Shown here piece by piece: positions 8,218 to 17,631 of a DNA stretch of 64,000 nucleotides. The position numbers and the translations under genes are program-made. The notes below the pieces were generated by a model, which saw nothing but the letters and a program-made list of their open reading frames with translations, was not told where the DNA came from and did no database searches. The first letter of the stretch is position 1. Each line of letters opens with the position of its first letter. This stretch comes from Mycobacterium sp. ENV421 (lineage in GTDB: Bacteria; Actinomycetota; Actinomycetes; Mycobacteriales; Mycobacteriaceae): the NCBI RefSeq assembly GCF_002887815.1, contig NZ_PDHO01000005.1, positions 62,001 to 126,000 on the forward strand, read 5' to 3'.

Positions 8218-11200
8218 TCACGCGGGAATCTGCGCATTGGCGGAGAACTCCGACGTGTCACCATCGGAACTGGTGGCGGTCATGGTGATGTAGCCACCGG
8301 CGTTGACGTTGGCTGGCGCCGGGATACTGACGGTGTTCGATCCGTGCACAGCGGACAGCGTCTGCAACAGCTGTTGGCCCTGTACGGGGATGGCCGTGCC
8401 GGCGGGCGAGTAGAAGATCTGGACGGTGTACTCGCCAGAGTCGGGCGGAATAACGGTGAACGACACCGTCAGGCTTCCCGCGTTCAGGGTTGCCGAGTGC
8501 ACATCGGGCGGCGGCTGGTTGTTGTTTGCGCCGGCCTCGAGATGGATCCCGAGGCCGCCCGTGCCACCGTTGCCGAAGATGGAGTTCGACAGGATTTGGT
8601 TGCCGCTGCCCGCACTGACGAGCACGCCGTCACTGCCGTTGTCGAGGACGACGTTGTTCTCGACCACGGTGCCCTGTGCGCCGTCGATCTGAATACCGTT
8701 GCCGCCGTTGCCGCTGATTGCGAAATCGCGGAGCACCGAACCGGTGGCTTGTCCGATCACGACGCCGCTGTCGGTGAACCCCTGGATCAGACCGCCACCG
8801 GTGAATGCCGCCGTGACGCCTTTGCCGACCGAGAGACCTTTGTCGGCCGAGAAGCCGAGGTTGCCCGCCAGGGCAACATAACCCGGTGCTGTGACGGTGG
8901 CGGAGCCGCCGGCGGTCGCTGTCACTGTCAACCCACCCAGTGGGTTGGTCGCACCCACATCGCCGTTGAGGGTGGCCGTCTTGCCGTCACCGGGGGTGAG
9001 GCTCAGCTGGTAGCCGCTGCCGGCGTTGGCGTCGATGCGCCCGCTGAAGGTGATGTCACCGCCGGTGATGCTGGTGGGTCCGGCCAGCGTGGTGGCCCCG
9101 CCGACCGAGAACGATCCGCTCGACACCGAATAGCCGCCGTTGAGGGACACCGCATCGGCATAGACCTGGCTGCCTGTGGTCGTCACCGACGCGGTACTGG
9201 TCGACCCGCCGGCGTCCGTCGTCAATGCGGCCAGCGGTTGTCGGCTGCCAACCTCCCGCGCGAATGTGGTTGTCCCTGACGAGTCGACAGCAAGTGATTC
9301 GGCGCCGGTGCCGGCGTCGATGGTCCCGGAGAACCTGACGTCACCGTTGCCGGCCTGTACATGGGTGTCGCCGAGCACGGTCGTCACACCGGCGACGGAG
9401 AAATCACCGTTGCCGGTGCTGTAGTTGCCGGACAGGTTTGCGTTCTGGCGATAGGTTTGCGATCCCGTCGTGGTCACCGACTTCAGCGTCACCGTCGACT
9501 GCCCGCCGGTCGGTCGCAACCAGATGATCTGGTCGGCGACGTCGAACATGACGTCGTACTCGTTGTAGAGGTTCAGCCCCGTGTTGACGTTTTGGATCCC
9601 GCCGGGCTCGCCCTGTTCGTAGTTGACGAGGTTGACCGACCCGTTGTCGCCGGCTTCGAACGTCCACTTCAGCGGCGGCCGCCCCTTGGTAGTGGGGAAG
9701 TCCGCGATGAAAGTCGTCCCGGCTTGCAACTTTCCGCCGTCGTTGAACGGATCACCGCCCAGCCCCTGGGTGCGAACACCTGTGGACGGTGCTCCGCTGT
9801 CGATGAGGGACGGCAGCGTGGACGTGATGCCGATCTGTTGTGGGGGCTGATCCCCCTGCTGCGCACTGTAGCTCGGTGAGAAGCCGAACCAACTCAGGAC
9901 CGGGTAGCCGGAGACCGGATACGTTCCGCCGCCGGGCTGTGGGGTCACCGGCACCGCGTAGGTGAATTGCGCACGCAAGTCATCGGTGACCCCGACGCTG
10001 AGCTGTGGCTGAATTCCGATGGGCCCCAATTGCACGAGGAATCCACTGGACAGATTTCCGGGAAGCTGCAGTAGCGGGTTCGCCAGCGAGCTGCCGAGGC
10101 CGGGAACCGCCAGCGTGTCGAAGGAGGCGCCGAAATCGCCGAAGAAATGGTCTTCGACCGGTGGTGCGTCGGGATTGGTGAAGTCGAATGTGGTGTCCTT
10201 GTTGGTGTTTCCACCGTTGAGGATCGCCGCAAGCTGGATGGGCTGTCCGGTGGACACCGTCTGCGTGCCCGTGCCGATCGTGATGCGGGTATCGGCGACG
10301 ACCCCGTCGAAGTAGTTCCCGGAGGAATATGTCTCCGAAACCGGCGTGGCGGTCAACGGTACGTCTTTCCAGAATGCGGAGTTGTAACCGGCGAAGAACG
10401 CCACTCCGCCGGTGTCGAATTCGTACATCTGCGAGGGGTTGTCGCCGATTGCGACGTCGATCCCGTATTTGACCTGTGCCTGGCCGGTTGTGCTGAACTC
10501 CGGCAGATAGTGCAGCGGCACGGTCGCGGTTTGGGTCGACTGCGGAATGACCAGCGCGGCGATGCCCTGGGTGAGCAAACTGGCCAGCGGGGCCTGACCG
10601 CCGACTGCGGCACCAAATGTGGTCGTGCCCAACGCCGTCACCGTCAGCGATTGCTTACCCGCTTGCGCGGCGTCGACCGTTCCGGTGAACAAGACATCAC
10701 CGTCGCCCGCATCGATGGACACATCGTCGGCGAGGACCACGGATCCGTGGATGCTCACGGCGTGATCGCTGCGAATGGCGCCACGCAGCACGAGCGTGTC
10801 GCCTGAAGCGACCGACGCGCTGACGGCACCGTCCACAGAACCGGTGGAATCGAAACGGATGGAGTCGATTTGGGACGTCTGCAGGCTGGCGAGCACCTTT
10901 CCGGATGTCAGAACCAGGCCGGCGCAACCCGCATTGCCGGGATTGGTCACTGTCACAGTCGTATTCGGCGTGGTGGTGAACGTCGTCGCGCGCACAAATG
11001 ACGGGTCGCCCGATATCTGCAGGGTGGAGCCGGTCTGCCGCAGGTAGACCGCGCTGCCGGTGTTCACGGCGACGGTCAGCGCGGTGCCGACCTGGCTGGC
11101 GGTGACACCCTCGGGCACCAGGAACAACGTGCGTCGGATCAACACCAGCGCTCCGGCGACGAGGTCGGAAATCGGATTCGGGCCGAACGTGGACAACCAG

Positions 11201-11772
11201 GTGAATGCGGAGTTGAACACATGGTTGACCGCGACGGTGATCCCCTGGGCGATCGAGGGGGCCGCGGCGCCCCAACAGGCCGCGCAGTCGGTGCCGAGTA
11301 TCGATGCCGCGGTCGGGCCGGCCAGGCGGGCCGGCGGGGTGGCGGGCCCTGCGGCGGAGGTGTCCCCCGGGGCGGGGCGGGCCGACCCACCTTGTGTGCC
11401 GTGAGCCGGAGAGGTCGACATAGGAACGGATGCCGGCGCCACGGCGGTGCCCCGCGGCGTCGAGGTCCGCTCCGGTCTGCGTCGGGATGCGCCCGGCAGG
11501 TCCGGTCCCGATGGCGCACCGGATGCGGGGTCGAGTAAAGCTGTTGGTCGGGCTTTGGTTCCGGGCTGTGGCCGCCCGGTGGGGTACCTGGGGATCGGCC
11601 GGTCGGCTGTGCGGCCGGAGCGGGCCCCTGCGGGCTTGGATTGGGCTGCCGCCGGCGCGGCGGACGGGTCTGTCCCCGTCGAATCGGCTGCGGCAACCCC
11701 AAGGTGGGGCCCACCCAACGAGATCCCCACGACGAACGCTGCGGTTCCCAGCCGTGCGGCATTGATGAACAT
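8218..11772 (-). CDS. Giant secreted protein: pepsin-like aspartic protease nested in adhesin-type beta-strand repeats, C-terminal beta-helix
   Basis: 1184 residues. Signal peptide about 1-29 (cleavage near VAAADS), then a Pro/Ala/Arg-rich linker to about 160. An N-terminal domain follows with CAACWG (163-168), GALVLIRRTLF (207-217) and GCAG (282-285). Residues about 340-405 are adhesin-like strands (GTTTFGAAVGG, PLASL). About 412-755 looks like a pepsin-type protease: HYLPEF, YEFDTGG with D453, SLIDSGAPST with D658, and the closing strand YDVMFDVADQIIWLRP. Adhesin repeats resume (VTTTGSQTY at 766 and again at 863; GTTTFAREVGS). Right-handed beta-helix turns follow about 1000-1080 (GNGGNGIQI, NNVVLDNGSDGV, SNSIFGNGG), then a beta-sandwich ending SSDGDTSEFSA. 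The ATG lies 2 nt after the upstream gene's TGA, suggesting translational coupling. No cell-wall anchor was seen. The protease call is by motif and spacing only. Confidence 0.8.
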   Translation of the reverse strand: MFINAARLGTAAFVVGISLGGPHLGVAAADSTGTDPSAAPAAAQSKPAGARSGRTADRPIPRYPTGRPQPGTKARPTALLDPASGAPSGPDLPGASRRRPERTSTPRGTAVAPASVPMSTSPAHGTQGGSARPAPGDTSAAGPATPPARLAGPTAASILGTDCAACWGAAAPSIAQGITVAVNHVFNSAFTWLSTFGPNPISDLVAGALVLIRRTLFLVPEGVTASQVGTALTVAVNTGSAVYLRQTGSTLQISGDPSFVRATTFTTTPNTTVTVTNPGNAGCAGLVLTSGKVLASLQTSQIDSIRFDSTGSVDGAVSASVASGDTLVLRGAIRSDHAVSIHGSVVLADDVSIDAGDGDVLFTGTVDAAQAGKQSLTVTALGTTTFGAAVGGQAPLASLLTQGIAALVIPQSTQTATVPLHYLPEFSTTGQAQVKYGIDVAIGDNPSQMYEFDTGGVAFFAGYNSAFWKDVPLTATPVSETYSSGNYFDGVVADTRITIGTGTQTVSTGQPIQLAAILNGGNTNKDTTFDFTNPDAPPVEDHFFGDFGASFDTLAVPGLGSSLANPLLQLPGNLSSGFLVQLGPIGIQPQLSVGVTDDLRAQFTYAVPVTPQPGGGTYPVSGYPVLSWFGFSPSYSAQQGDQPPQQIGITSTLPSLIDSGAPSTGVRTQGLGGDPFNDGGKLQAGTTFIADFPTTKGRPPLKWTFEAGDNGSVNLVNYEQGEPGGIQNVNTGLNLYNEYDVMFDVADQIIWLRPTGGQSTVTLKSVTTTGSQTYRQNANLSGNYSTGNGDFSVAGVTTVLGDTHVQAGNGDVRFSGTIDAGTGAESLAVDSSGTTTFAREVGSRQPLAALTTDAGGSTSTASVTTTGSQVYADAVSLNGGYSVSSGSFSVGGATTLAGPTSITGGDITFSGRIDANAGSGYQLSLTPGDGKTATLNGDVGATNPLGGLTVTATAGGSATVTAPGYVALAGNLGFSADKGLSVGKGVTAAFTGGGLIQGFTDSGVVIGQATGSVLRDFAISGNGGNGIQIDGAQGTVVENNVVLDNGSDGVLVSAGSGNQILSNSIFGNGGTGGLGIHLEAGANNNQPPPDVHSATLNAGSLTVSFTVIPPDSGEYTVQIFYSPAGTAIPVQGQQLLQTLSAVHGSNTVSIPAPANVNAGGYITMTATSSDGDTSEFSANAQIPA

Positions 11773-11774
11773 CG

Positions 11775-14700
11775 TCACACGTCGCTCACGGGCGTGGAGA
11801 ACTCGGAGGTGTTGGCCGGCGCCGTCACCGGTGTGGCGGTGACGGTGATCCACTGATCGTCGGGTCCGACCGAGAAATCTTGACTGAAGTCACCGGCCGA
11901 GGTGGTGAACGATCCGAGTAGATGCCGACCCTGAGCGTTCACTCCTTCGGACGGCGGTGACCCGAATACCTGGACCTCGAACTGTCCGGAGTATCCGCCC
12001 ACCGCGGTCACCGTGCCGTGCACCCGCACCTGGGTTTCGTTGTCCACCAACGTGGCTGATACCGAGCTGGGTGCCGGTTGTCCGCCATTTGCGCCGTAAG
12101 TCAGGGCGATTCCGTGGCCGGCGTTGGAATGGATGGAATTGGACAGGATCGAGTTGCCGGTCGACGTCGCTGCGCTGACCGCGACACCGTCACCGGTGTT
12201 GTGGGCGATCGTGTTGGCGTTGAGCACATTGTCGGCGCCGATGATGCTGACACCGTCTCCGCCATTGTCTGAGATCGTGTTACCGGTGATCGTCAGATTG
12301 TCCACTCCGGTGGGGGCGTTGGGATTTTCGAAGTGCGCGGCGGTGAACTCGCCGTTGCCGGCGAATGCATCCTGCGCCTGCTGGGTGGATCCGACCTTGA
12401 CCCCGAAATAGCCTCCTGCTGCGTCGTAGAGGTAGTCGAAGGCGGCGAAGACATCGCGTCCGGTGTTGAAGAACTGCTGGCTCTGGGGTGCCATGTTCTC
12501 GGTGTAATTGCCTGCCAGAGGGTTGAAGAACGCGACATCGGTGGGAGCGAGCAGGTTGTCCGCGCGGACGATGCTGCCGGTGGAATCGGTCTGGAAGTGG
12601 TAGCTGACACCGGAATTCGAGCCGCCGGAATTGAGCAGGTCCACGGTCATCTTTCCGGAGAACGACGACGTGGGCGTCTGACCCGGCAAGGTGAGGATCC
12701 CAGTCGGAATTCCCATGTCGATCACGAGCTGACCGGTGCCGTATGTGGTGTTCTCGTAGGTGACCGTCCCGGTCGCCGGTTGCCAATCGGGCGCGCTCTG
12801 CGTTCCCTGTTGCAGGCCGGTCGGGGCCAGATCGGTGTAGGCGAAGCCGGTTACGGCGCTGTCCAGGCCGAGAGTCACCCCACCGGCGGACAGAACATAC
12901 CCCGGGCGCATGGCGCCGTCCTGCATCTCGGTGAGGTTCAGGAAGGCGTTGTAGGCCTGGTTGTATTCGTTGGTCGTCGGTGCTGTGCCCTGACCGGATC
13001 GATCGAATCCGATGCCGAAGTTGGCAACCGGGGCCAGTAGTTCGTTGCCGTCCACGATGTTGTCGGCATAGTTGGCCCACCAGCCGCCCGGGATTGTGAC
13101 GGTGCCCTTACCCGGGCCGGCCGACGGATTGGTCACGATGGTGGCCTGCTGCGTCTGACTGCCATTGGTGATGACGATGGTGCCTGTGGACACCGTTGTG
13201 CCGAACGTCGTGTTGGGTACCGTGCTGCCTGGCATCGGAGTCATCGAGGCGCCCACCGCGCTGACCACCAGGACCGGGACGCTGGCCTGTGCCCTGCGGC
13301 TCTGATCGGTGCCGTTGGCGTCCACGTATGCCGACTGCGAGAACGTGATGGGAAGCTGGACCCAGTCGCCGAAGAAGAGCCTGTTGGAGCTGTTGAGGTA
13401 GACGTAGCCTTTGCCCAGTTGTGTTCCCTGGCCGGTGATTTCGGCCGGAAGTTGAAGGGCGTCGAAGTAGAGTCCGCGAGAGCCGGTGTCCAGGTTGACT
13501 GTCACATTCGTTGTGCCGTGCGGAGCCGCGCCGATCTGCAGCTGGATCTGTGGGTCGGCCGGTGGGGTGGTGGGGTCGTAGAAATCCGGATTGTTCGCAT
13601 AACTGACGACGTAGTGACCGAGCCCCGCGGTGTAACCGGTCAGCGGATTGCCGCCGGCGGTCGTGGCCTGGCCGATACCGGCGCCGAGGGAGATTCCATC
13701 GGAGCCGTTGGCTGAGATCGTATTGCCGGTGATCACAGTGGAGGTGAAGTCGCCGGTGGCGAATTCGATGCCGTGCAGCTGGTTGTCCTTGATCGTGTTG
13801 CCGGTGATCAGCAGACCCTGCACGCCACCGGGCGCGAAGATGCCGCTGCGCGCGTTGTCGGTGATCGTGTTGTCGTAGATCGTGGTGCCGGTATAGAGGC
13901 CGGGAGCGAGGACGATGCCGTGCGTGTTCGGGCCGGGGGTGACGTAGAAGCCCCATTCGTTGGTCTGACCGGTCGCCCCGATCGTGTTGTCACGGATGGT
14001 CAAACCGAGCACCGGTGCGGCAGCTTCGATGCCGAAAGCAGAATTGCCGTAGATGGTGTTCTCGGCGATCACCGTGCCGGCGAAGTCGACCGGGACACCG
14101 GAGCTCGCGTTGTCGAGGCCGAACTGAATACCGTCGTAGACGTTGCCTGCGACGTGGAATCCGCGAACCTCCGATCCTTGCGATCCGCCCTGGAACACGA
14201 TGCCGCTACCGGTGAAGCCGGTGATCGAGCCACCGGCGCGCAGGCGCACGGTGGCGCCGTCCCCGATCTCGATGCCGGTCTGGCCCGAATTGACCAGTGA
14301 ACCAACAAGGTTGACTGTGTCTGCGGCAGTGACGCTCGTGTTCTTGTCGATGGTCAAGCCGCCCAGCTCGCTGGTGCCGCCGACTTTGGCGCCGAAGCCG
14401 ACCGTCCCGCCCTGAGCCGACACCTCCAGTGTGAACCCGGTCTTGACCGGGCTGACACCGGTATCCGACGGAAGTTGCTCGATCTGGGAATCGATCGTTC
14501 CGGCAAAGGCGATCGATCCGTCACCGACGGTGATGCTGCTGGGTCCGGCCAGCACCGTCGACTTCCCGGCGGCGAACGAACTGCCGGAGTACGCGCCGTT
14601 GATCGATAGGTCGTCGTGATAGGTCTGGCCATCCGCCGTGGTGACACCCGACGTGACCGTCGAGCCGGGCGTATCGGTGGTCAGACTCTTCAGGGCCGCC

Positions 14701-17219
14701 AGAGCTCCGACTTGGCGAACGAAAGTGGTTGTACCGCCGGCATTGACGGTCAGCGATTGACCACCGGCCGCCGTGCCGTCCACGGTTCCGGAGAACGTTG
14801 CATCACCGGAGCCTGAGTCGACGGTGACGTCACCGGCGAGTCGAGTGACCCCGGAGATCGAGAACCCCCCGCCACCGGTCGAATAGGTGCCGCTGAGGAT
14901 GGCGTTCTGGCCGTAGGTCTGGGCTCCGGTGGTTGCCACCGACTGCAGGGACACCGTTGACTGACCGCCGTTGGGGCGCAACCAGATCACTTGTTTGGCG
15001 ACGTCGAACATGATGTCGAAATCGTTGTAGAGATTCAGGCCGGTGTTGACGTTCTGGGTGGTGGTCGCGGCCCCGCTGCTGCTGTCGTAACCGACCTGAT
15101 CGACCGAGCCGTTCGTGCCCGCGGTGAATGTCCACGTCAGCGGTGGGCGCCCCTGCGTGGTCGGAAGCTCGGCGACGAAAATGGAGCCCGGCTGTAATGC
15201 CGAATTGTTGGCCGTCGAGAGTGGATACGGTGTCGGCGCGCCGGGCAGCCGGACACTGGTCGACGGCGCACCGCTGTCGATCAGCGAGGGTAGGCATTGC
15301 TGCGCGCACTGGGCGAAGGATTCCGTACCAAGGGGGATCAATAGGCCGGTGTCTTGTTGTGTCACGAAATACTGTGCGGCAAAGCCGAATTGCTGCAATA
15401 CCTGATACCCGGAAACCGGATACACGCCGCCGCCGGTCAGTGCGCTCACCGGCACCGCATACGGGAATTGTGCGCGCAGCGCGTCGGTGACACCCACCGT
15501 CAACTGCGGTTGCGAGCCGATCGGGCCCAGCTGGGCGAGAAAGCCGCTCGACAGATTCCCGGGCAACTGGAACAGTGCGCTCGTCAGGCCCTGCGCCTGA
15601 TTGTCAACCGGTTGCACACCGAACGCAGCTCCGAAATCTCCGACAAACCGCCCATCCCACGGGGTGGCGTCGGGATCGGAGAAATCGAACACCGAACCGT
15701 CATTCTTGTTGCCGCCGGCGATGATCGCGCCTATCTGGATCGGTTGCGTGGTGACGGTCTGCTGGCCGGTTCCGATCGTGATCGTGGTGGTCGTCGCGAC
15801 CGCATCGACGAAGTTGCCTGAGGTGTAGGTGATGTCGGAGGAGTTGGTTCCCAGCTGGACGTCTTGCCAATAGCTCGGCGTGTAACCGGCGTAGAACCCG
15901 TTGCCGCCGGAATCGAACAGGTATGTGCGCGGCGCATTATCGCCGATTGCGACATCGATGCCGTACTTGACCTGTGGACGCCCGTCCGCCGAGAACGTCG
16001 GCATGTAATGCAGGGGAATGGTTTTCGAGTCCGCCGATTGAGTGATGTCGATCGGGGCGATGGCGCGGGTGGTCAGGCTGGCCAGCGGAGTCCGGCTTCC
16101 GATCGCTGCTGCGAACGTGGTCGTCCCGAGTGCACTGACCAGCAAGGACTGCTTGCCTGCTTGCCTCGCATCGACGGTGTTGTTGAACACCGCATTGCCG
16201 GTACCGGCGTCGATTTCCACATTCGAGGCCAGCAAGACCTGACCGTCGATGGTCACGCCTTGTGACCCGCGAACCGCAGTTCTTATCGAGATCGGCGAGG
16301 AGGCATCGGTCAGCGTGACGGTGCCGCCAAATGCGGCGCCGGGGCCGAATTCGATTGAATCAATCTGGTTGGCAACGAGATCGGCCGCGACGGTACCCTT
16401 CGCAAAGTCAAAGCCCGCGCACCCGGTGGCTCCCGCATTGCTGACAGTGACATCGGACAGCGACGGCGCCGCGAACTCTTGGGCTCCCCAGAACAGGGGA
16501 TTATCCGCAACCTGCACCTGAGATCCGGACTGCCGGAAGTACGCCACGCTGCCACTGTTGACGCCGACGGTCAGTGCGGTGCCGACCTGGGTCGCGGTGA
16601 TGCCGGTCGGAACGAAGAACAGGGTCCGCCTGATGAGGACGAGTGCGCCCTCGATGGATGTCGAGATCGGATTGCCGGGACCGCCGTCCAGCAGCTGATA
16701 GGCGACATTGAACAGGTGATTGGTCGCCGTCGTGAGACTTTGCGTCACTGTGGGTGCGCCGACACCCCAGCAGGCAGCGCACGGCGCGGCGAACGGTGCG
16801 GCCGGCGCGGATACGGCGGGACGCACGGCCCGCGCGGACGCGGCGCCCGGCGTCGGGGCCGAAGATCGCCGGTCCAGGCGGGCGGTGCTGGCTGTCGGTG
16901 AGGCTGAGGACAGTGGCCGTGCGAGGCGCTTCGATGTACCGACGCCAGAGCTGGCCGGGCGCGCGGTGGAGGCGCGTACGCCCTGCTTGCTGCCGGGGTC
17001 TTTCTTGGCCGGTGCGGTGGCCCCCGGGTGATCGGCCGGACCACCGGTGTCCGCGTTGGCGATACCGACGCTGCCTGCCAGCACGGCCCCCATGCCGAGC
17101 GTCGCCGCTCCGATGCCCAACCATGCCGTTACGCGCAGCGGCCGCCGCTTGATTCGTGTGCGACGGTTCGCGCGGTTACCGTCCGGGCGCTGAGCTAAGT
17201 GTCCGCCGGTGTCAGACAT
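11775..17219 (-). CDS. Giant secreted protein with two pepsin-like domains nested in two kinds of beta-solenoid
   Basis: 1814 residues. A basic N-region (RIKRRPLRV) and hydrophobic stretch end in IANA-DTGG, a signal peptide of about 56 residues. Next come a Ser/Pro-rich linker, CAACWG (147-152), GALVLIRRTLF (191-201) and adhesin strands. Pepsin-like domain 1 spans about 398-748, with LFDSGG (D436), SLIDSGAPST (D648) and FDIMFDVAKQVIWLRP. Repeats resume (ATTGAQTYG, VTTADGQTY), then a right-handed beta-helix about 1000-1185 (ENTIYGNSAFGIE, GNTISANGSDGIS). Pepsin-like domain 2 spans about 1225-1610, with VNLDTGSRGLYF (D1244) and LVIDMGIPTGILTLPG (D1501); it resembles mycobacterial PecA-type proteases. 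The beta-helix resumes at 1640-1710 and a beta-sandwich ends the protein. The ATG at 17219 gives a good signal peptide; GTG 17228 is possible. It is paralogous to the downstream gene. Confidence 0.8.
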   Translation of the reverse strand: MSDTGGHLAQRPDGNRANRRTRIKRRPLRVTAWLGIGAATLGMGAVLAGSVGIANADTGGPADHPGATAPAKKDPGSKQGVRASTARPASSGVGTSKRLARPLSSASPTASTARLDRRSSAPTPGAASARAVRPAVSAPAAPFAAPCAACWGVGAPTVTQSLTTATNHLFNVAYQLLDGGPGNPISTSIEGALVLIRRTLFFVPTGITATQVGTALTVGVNSGSVAYFRQSGSQVQVADNPLFWGAQEFAAPSLSDVTVSNAGATGCAGFDFAKGTVAADLVANQIDSIEFGPGAAFGGTVTLTDASSPISIRTAVRGSQGVTIDGQVLLASNVEIDAGTGNAVFNNTVDARQAGKQSLLVSALGTTTFAAAIGSRTPLASLTTRAIAPIDITQSADSKTIPLHYMPTFSADGRPQVKYGIDVAIGDNAPRTYLFDSGGNGFYAGYTPSYWQDVQLGTNSSDITYTSGNFVDAVATTTTITIGTGQQTVTTQPIQIGAIIAGGNKNDGSVFDFSDPDATPWDGRFVGDFGAAFGVQPVDNQAQGLTSALFQLPGNLSSGFLAQLGPIGSQPQLTVGVTDALRAQFPYAVPVSALTGGGVYPVSGYQVLQQFGFAAQYFVTQQDTGLLIPLGTESFAQCAQQCLPSLIDSGAPSTSVRLPGAPTPYPLSTANNSALQPGSIFVAELPTTQGRPPLTWTFTAGTNGSVDQVGYDSSSGAATTTQNVNTGLNLYNDFDIMFDVAKQVIWLRPNGGQSTVSLQSVATTGAQTYGQNAILSGTYSTGGGGFSISGVTRLAGDVTVDSGSGDATFSGTVDGTAAGGQSLTVNAGGTTTFVRQVGALAALKSLTTDTPGSTVTSGVTTADGQTYHDDLSINGAYSGSSFAAGKSTVLAGPSSITVGDGSIAFAGTIDSQIEQLPSDTGVSPVKTGFTLEVSAQGGTVGFGAKVGGTSELGGLTIDKNTSVTAADTVNLVGSLVNSGQTGIEIGDGATVRLRAGGSITGFTGSGIVFQGGSQGSEVRGFHVAGNVYDGIQFGLDNASSGVPVDFAGTVIAENTIYGNSAFGIEAAAPVLGLTIRDNTIGATGQTNEWGFYVTPGPNTHGIVLAPGLYTGTTIYDNTITDNARSGIFAPGGVQGLLITGNTIKDNQLHGIEFATGDFTSTVITGNTISANGSDGISLGAGIGQATTAGGNPLTGYTAGLGHYVVSYANNPDFYDPTTPPADPQIQLQIGAAPHGTTNVTVNLDTGSRGLYFDALQLPAEITGQGTQLGKGYVYLNSSNRLFFGDWVQLPITFSQSAYVDANGTDQSRRAQASVPVLVVSAVGASMTPMPGSTVPNTTFGTTVSTGTIVITNGSQTQQATIVTNPSAGPGKGTVTIPGGWWANYADNIVDGNELLAPVANFGIGFDRSGQGTAPTTNEYNQAYNAFLNLTEMQDGAMRPGYVLSAGGVTLGLDSAVTGFAYTDLAPTGLQQGTQSAPDWQPATGTVTYENTTYGTGQLVIDMGIPTGILTLPGQTPTSSFSGKMTVDLLNSGGSNSGVSYHFQTDSTGSIVRADNLLAPTDVAFFNPLAGNYTENMAPQSQQFFNTGRDVFAAFDYLYDAAGGYFGVKVGSTQQAQDAFAGNGEFTAAHFENPNAPTGVDNLTITGNTISDNGGDGVSIIGADNVLNANTIAHNTGDGVAVSAATSTGNSILSNSIHSNAGHGIALTYGANGGQPAPSSVSATLVDNETQVRVHGTVTAVGGYSGQFEVQVFGSPPSEGVNAQGRHLLGSFTTSAGDFSQDFSVGPDDQWITVTATPVTAPANTSEFSTPVSDV

Positions 17220-17631
17220 GTCGTTCACGAGGACCCCCACTGCACTCGTCCCGTCACACAGAGAAGCCATCAAATCACAACCACGCCGCAGGCAATTGGC
17301 GAAATCGTCAAAATCGCGATCGCCCGCAGGACGGGTGGATCGATCCGGTCAAATCGCAGATTACGGGTCGCTCAGCAGTGATAATGCCGACCAGCGGGCG
17401 CGGCGCTGCGCGTGAGGTCAAGTGGCCTAGGTGGCCTCGCTGTGCGTGCCGGCGGCGCGGTGGCGATGTGGTTGGCGATCGTGCGACAGCCGGGTCGCAA
17501 TGTCGGGCGCGGACCCGGGCGGGCGGTGCCACGCAAAGCGAACGCTCGGGCATGGCAAACTTCGCCGGGATGTCTATCGGCTCCGCTCGGCGCATCCGGC
17601 CGCAGTGACCGATGGGGGACTGTGCGATGCC
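17220..17631. other. Intergenic region upstream of the giant secreted-protein operon
   Basis: 412 bp with no convincing gene on either strand. It should hold the promoter of the leftward giant-protein operon. Visible elements are repeated GATTT-type words on the minus strand (GCGATTTGACC, GCGATTTTGACG, CGATTTCGCC), the palindromes GCGATCGC (17316-17323) and GGATCGATCC (17337-17346), and a GTGGCCTAGGTGGCCT direct repeat near 17423. No consensus promoter stood out. Confidence 0.5.

Noticed and set aside
8218..17219. The giant proteins as PE_PGRS or PPE proteins
   Set aside because: They have ordinary signal peptides and no PE or PPE N-terminal domain; the Gly content comes from beta-solenoid strands. 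Only the protease part resembles the PecA group.
17156..17608. A 150-residue plus-strand frame in the gap upstream of the giant genes
   Set aside because: It begins inside the giant gene's signal-peptide region, is Arg/Gly/Ser-rich without motifs, and has no ribosome site.
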